Assembly (NCBI GenBank): GCA_004376055.2
Contig: CP049016.1
Coordinates: 434,001-498,000 of the forward strand
Reading direction: 5' to 3'
Source of the DNA: Nitrospirales bacterium LBB_01
Lineage (GTDB): Bacteria; Nitrospirota; Thermodesulfovibrionia; Thermodesulfovibrionales; Magnetobacteriaceae
Length of the DNA: 64,000 nt
The stretch's first letter is position 1. Every line of letters starts with the position of its first letter. Below, piece by piece: positions 63,220 through 64,000 of the stretch. Below the pieces are notes generated by a model, which searched no databases, was not told where the DNA came from, and saw nothing but the letters and a program-made list of their open reading frames with translations. A program made the position numbers and the translations under genes.

Positions 63220-63498
63220 CTACACCAATTCAAGGCGAAGTTCACGCCCGACAAGTGCAGCGGCGCGTTGCAGTGTTTCAATTGTCACGTTACCTTTTGC
63301 CTTGATAATACGGTCAACCTGTGTGCGGCTTGTGTTCATAAGGGCGGCCATTTCCAGCTTGGTAATTCCCTTCTTACGCATTTCCTCGGCAATCTGCCAC
63401 GAAATCACGCGTATAGCCGCCTCCGTCTTAGCGGCTTCGTAAATGCCCTCCTCGTGTAGAAACTCATCGAGCGTTGATCCTAAATGTTTATTGCTCAT
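63220..63498 (-). CDS. Small HTH (XRE-type) protein
   Basis: A 92-residue protein with a helix-turn-helix, AEEMRKKGITKLEMAALMNTSRTQVDRII, followed by TIETLQRAAALVGRELRLEL. It resembles HigA-type antitoxins. It lies 11 bp downstream of hicA on the same strand, so the three genes could form one unit. No RelE/HigB partner is next to it. Confidence 0.82.
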   Translation of the reverse strand: MSNKHLGSTLDEFLHEEGIYEAAKTEAAIRVISWQIAEEMRKKGITKLEMAALMNTSRTQVDRIIKAKGNVTIETLQRAAALVGRELRLELV

Positions 63499-63509
63499 TC
63501 AGTTTATCA

Positions 63510-63725
63510 TTACACCAAATTTTTAAGTTCATCGATTGTAATGCCCGCCTTTTTGATAATGTTGCATAGAGTTCCTTTTTTTATTTCTTTATGAAACGGA
63601 ACAACCACTGAAATGTTTTTTCCCAGATTGTGCATAAAGATATGGCTTCCCCGTATGTGGTCAACAACAAAGCCTTTACGCCTCAGTGCTTTTACAACAT
63701 CTTTTCCGGAGAATGTTTTGCTCAA
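63510..63725 (-). CDS. hicA: HicA-type mRNA interferase toxin
   Basis: A 71-residue dsRBD-like toxin. [22 protein letters not shown] carries the conserved His, and [20 protein letters not shown] the C-terminal motif. The 5' end overlaps hicB by 4 bp, with the antitoxin translated first. Confidence 0.92.
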   Translation of the reverse strand: MSKTFSGKDVVKALRRKGFVVDHIRGSHIFMHNLGKNISVVVPFHKEIKKGTLCNIIKKAGITIDELKNLV

Positions 63726-63937
63726 AGAGCCATTTCCACTTCTTTCAAAATGACATCAGGCCTTGATTTTATCTGATTCAGTTTTTCAAGTCCTTCTATA
63801 TAAGCATGTATAGCTTCTTTGGCATTTTCAATGGCCTCCTCTTCAGTATCCCCTTGTGTAAAACAACCGTCCAAAGCAGGCACTGTAACGTTGAAACCGC
63901 CTTCGTCGGCAGGCTCAAGTATTAAATTGAATTTCAT
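63722..63937 (-). CDS. hicB: HicB-type antitoxin
   Basis: A 71-residue protein with the partial RNase H fold of Hic[37 protein letters not shown]. It lacks a separate C-terminal DNA-binding domain, so autoregulation may depend on the downstream HTH protein. AGGAGA precedes the ATG. The last 63 bp of the window hold no gene. Confidence 0.92.
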   Translation of the reverse strand: MKFNLILEPADEGGFNVTVPALDGCFTQGDTEEEAIENAKEAIHAYIEGLEKLNQIKSRPDVILKEVEMAL

Positions 63938-64000
63938 AACAAAATCTCCTATTTATACCATATTTTAAGCACAGTCATCGTCTTTCAAGAAGGCGCAAGG

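Overview
The window most resembles a Nitrospirota genome (Thermodesulfovibrionia / 'Candidatus Magnetobacterium'-like). This is inferred from gene content, not from a marker gene: a divergent cytochrome bd-like oxidase with c-type cytochromes, futalosine-route menaquinone genes, an Aquifex-type aconitase and a MoxR/Bat operon. No rRNA, tRNA, CRISPR array, prophage or complete IS transposase was recognised, and no magnetosome genes are present.

Layout. 1-5.5 kb: respiratory operon with a CydA-like subunit, a monohaem cytochrome c, a membrane cytochrome c, a dihaem cytochrome c with an ethylbenzene-dehydrogenase-type domain, and a NosL-like lipoprotein. 5.7-8.5 kb: Crp-type regulator and the anhydro-MurNAc recycling pair anmK-murQ. 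8.6-19 kb: a small unknown protein, a large DUF4124 membrane protein with an acidic repeat domain, a UbiD decarboxylase, an MFS transporter with aconitase, acetate kinase and a DUF169 protein. 19-28 kb: phd-vapC, an unknown protein with argD-argF-rnjA, a frameshifted remnant, uppP and ftsK. 28-37 kb: a cellulose operon led by a class III nucleotidyl cyclase, opposite a MASE3 hybrid histidine kinase. 40-45 kb: a second kinase, a metallo-beta-lactamase, an AbrB gene with a RelE-like toxin gene broken by a small mobile element, a degenerate HD-GYP/PilZ protein and scpB. 45-48.4 kb: a three-gene set matching bacterial ceramide synthesis. 48.5-57 kb: cyclase-family hydrolase, unknown protein, pgsA, plsY, queC, a DUF262 protein, mqnE, mqnC and a thioredoxin-reductase-like protein. 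57-63.2 kb: moxR-DUF58-bat operon. 63.2-64 kb: hicBA plus a small HTH protein.

Eight copies of a small non-coding element (about 180-255 bp) lie between genes. Each carries two ATTCC...GGAAT palindromes in inverted arrangement, resembling Neisseria dRS3 repeats. Several have imperfect terminal inverted repeats and short target duplications. One interrupts a RelE-type toxin gene, which can be rebuilt in frame. Another sits exactly between two back-to-back promoters, those of the cellulose operon and the hybrid kinase, and its 10-bp target duplication leaves both -35 boxes intact. A third appears to supply the first codons of a Bat protein.

The strongest candidates for new biology are the copper-linked bd-like oxidase cluster without CydB, the compact ceramide-type operon, the cyclase-led cellulose operon paired with a MASE3 kinase, and the element family that shapes promoters and genes.
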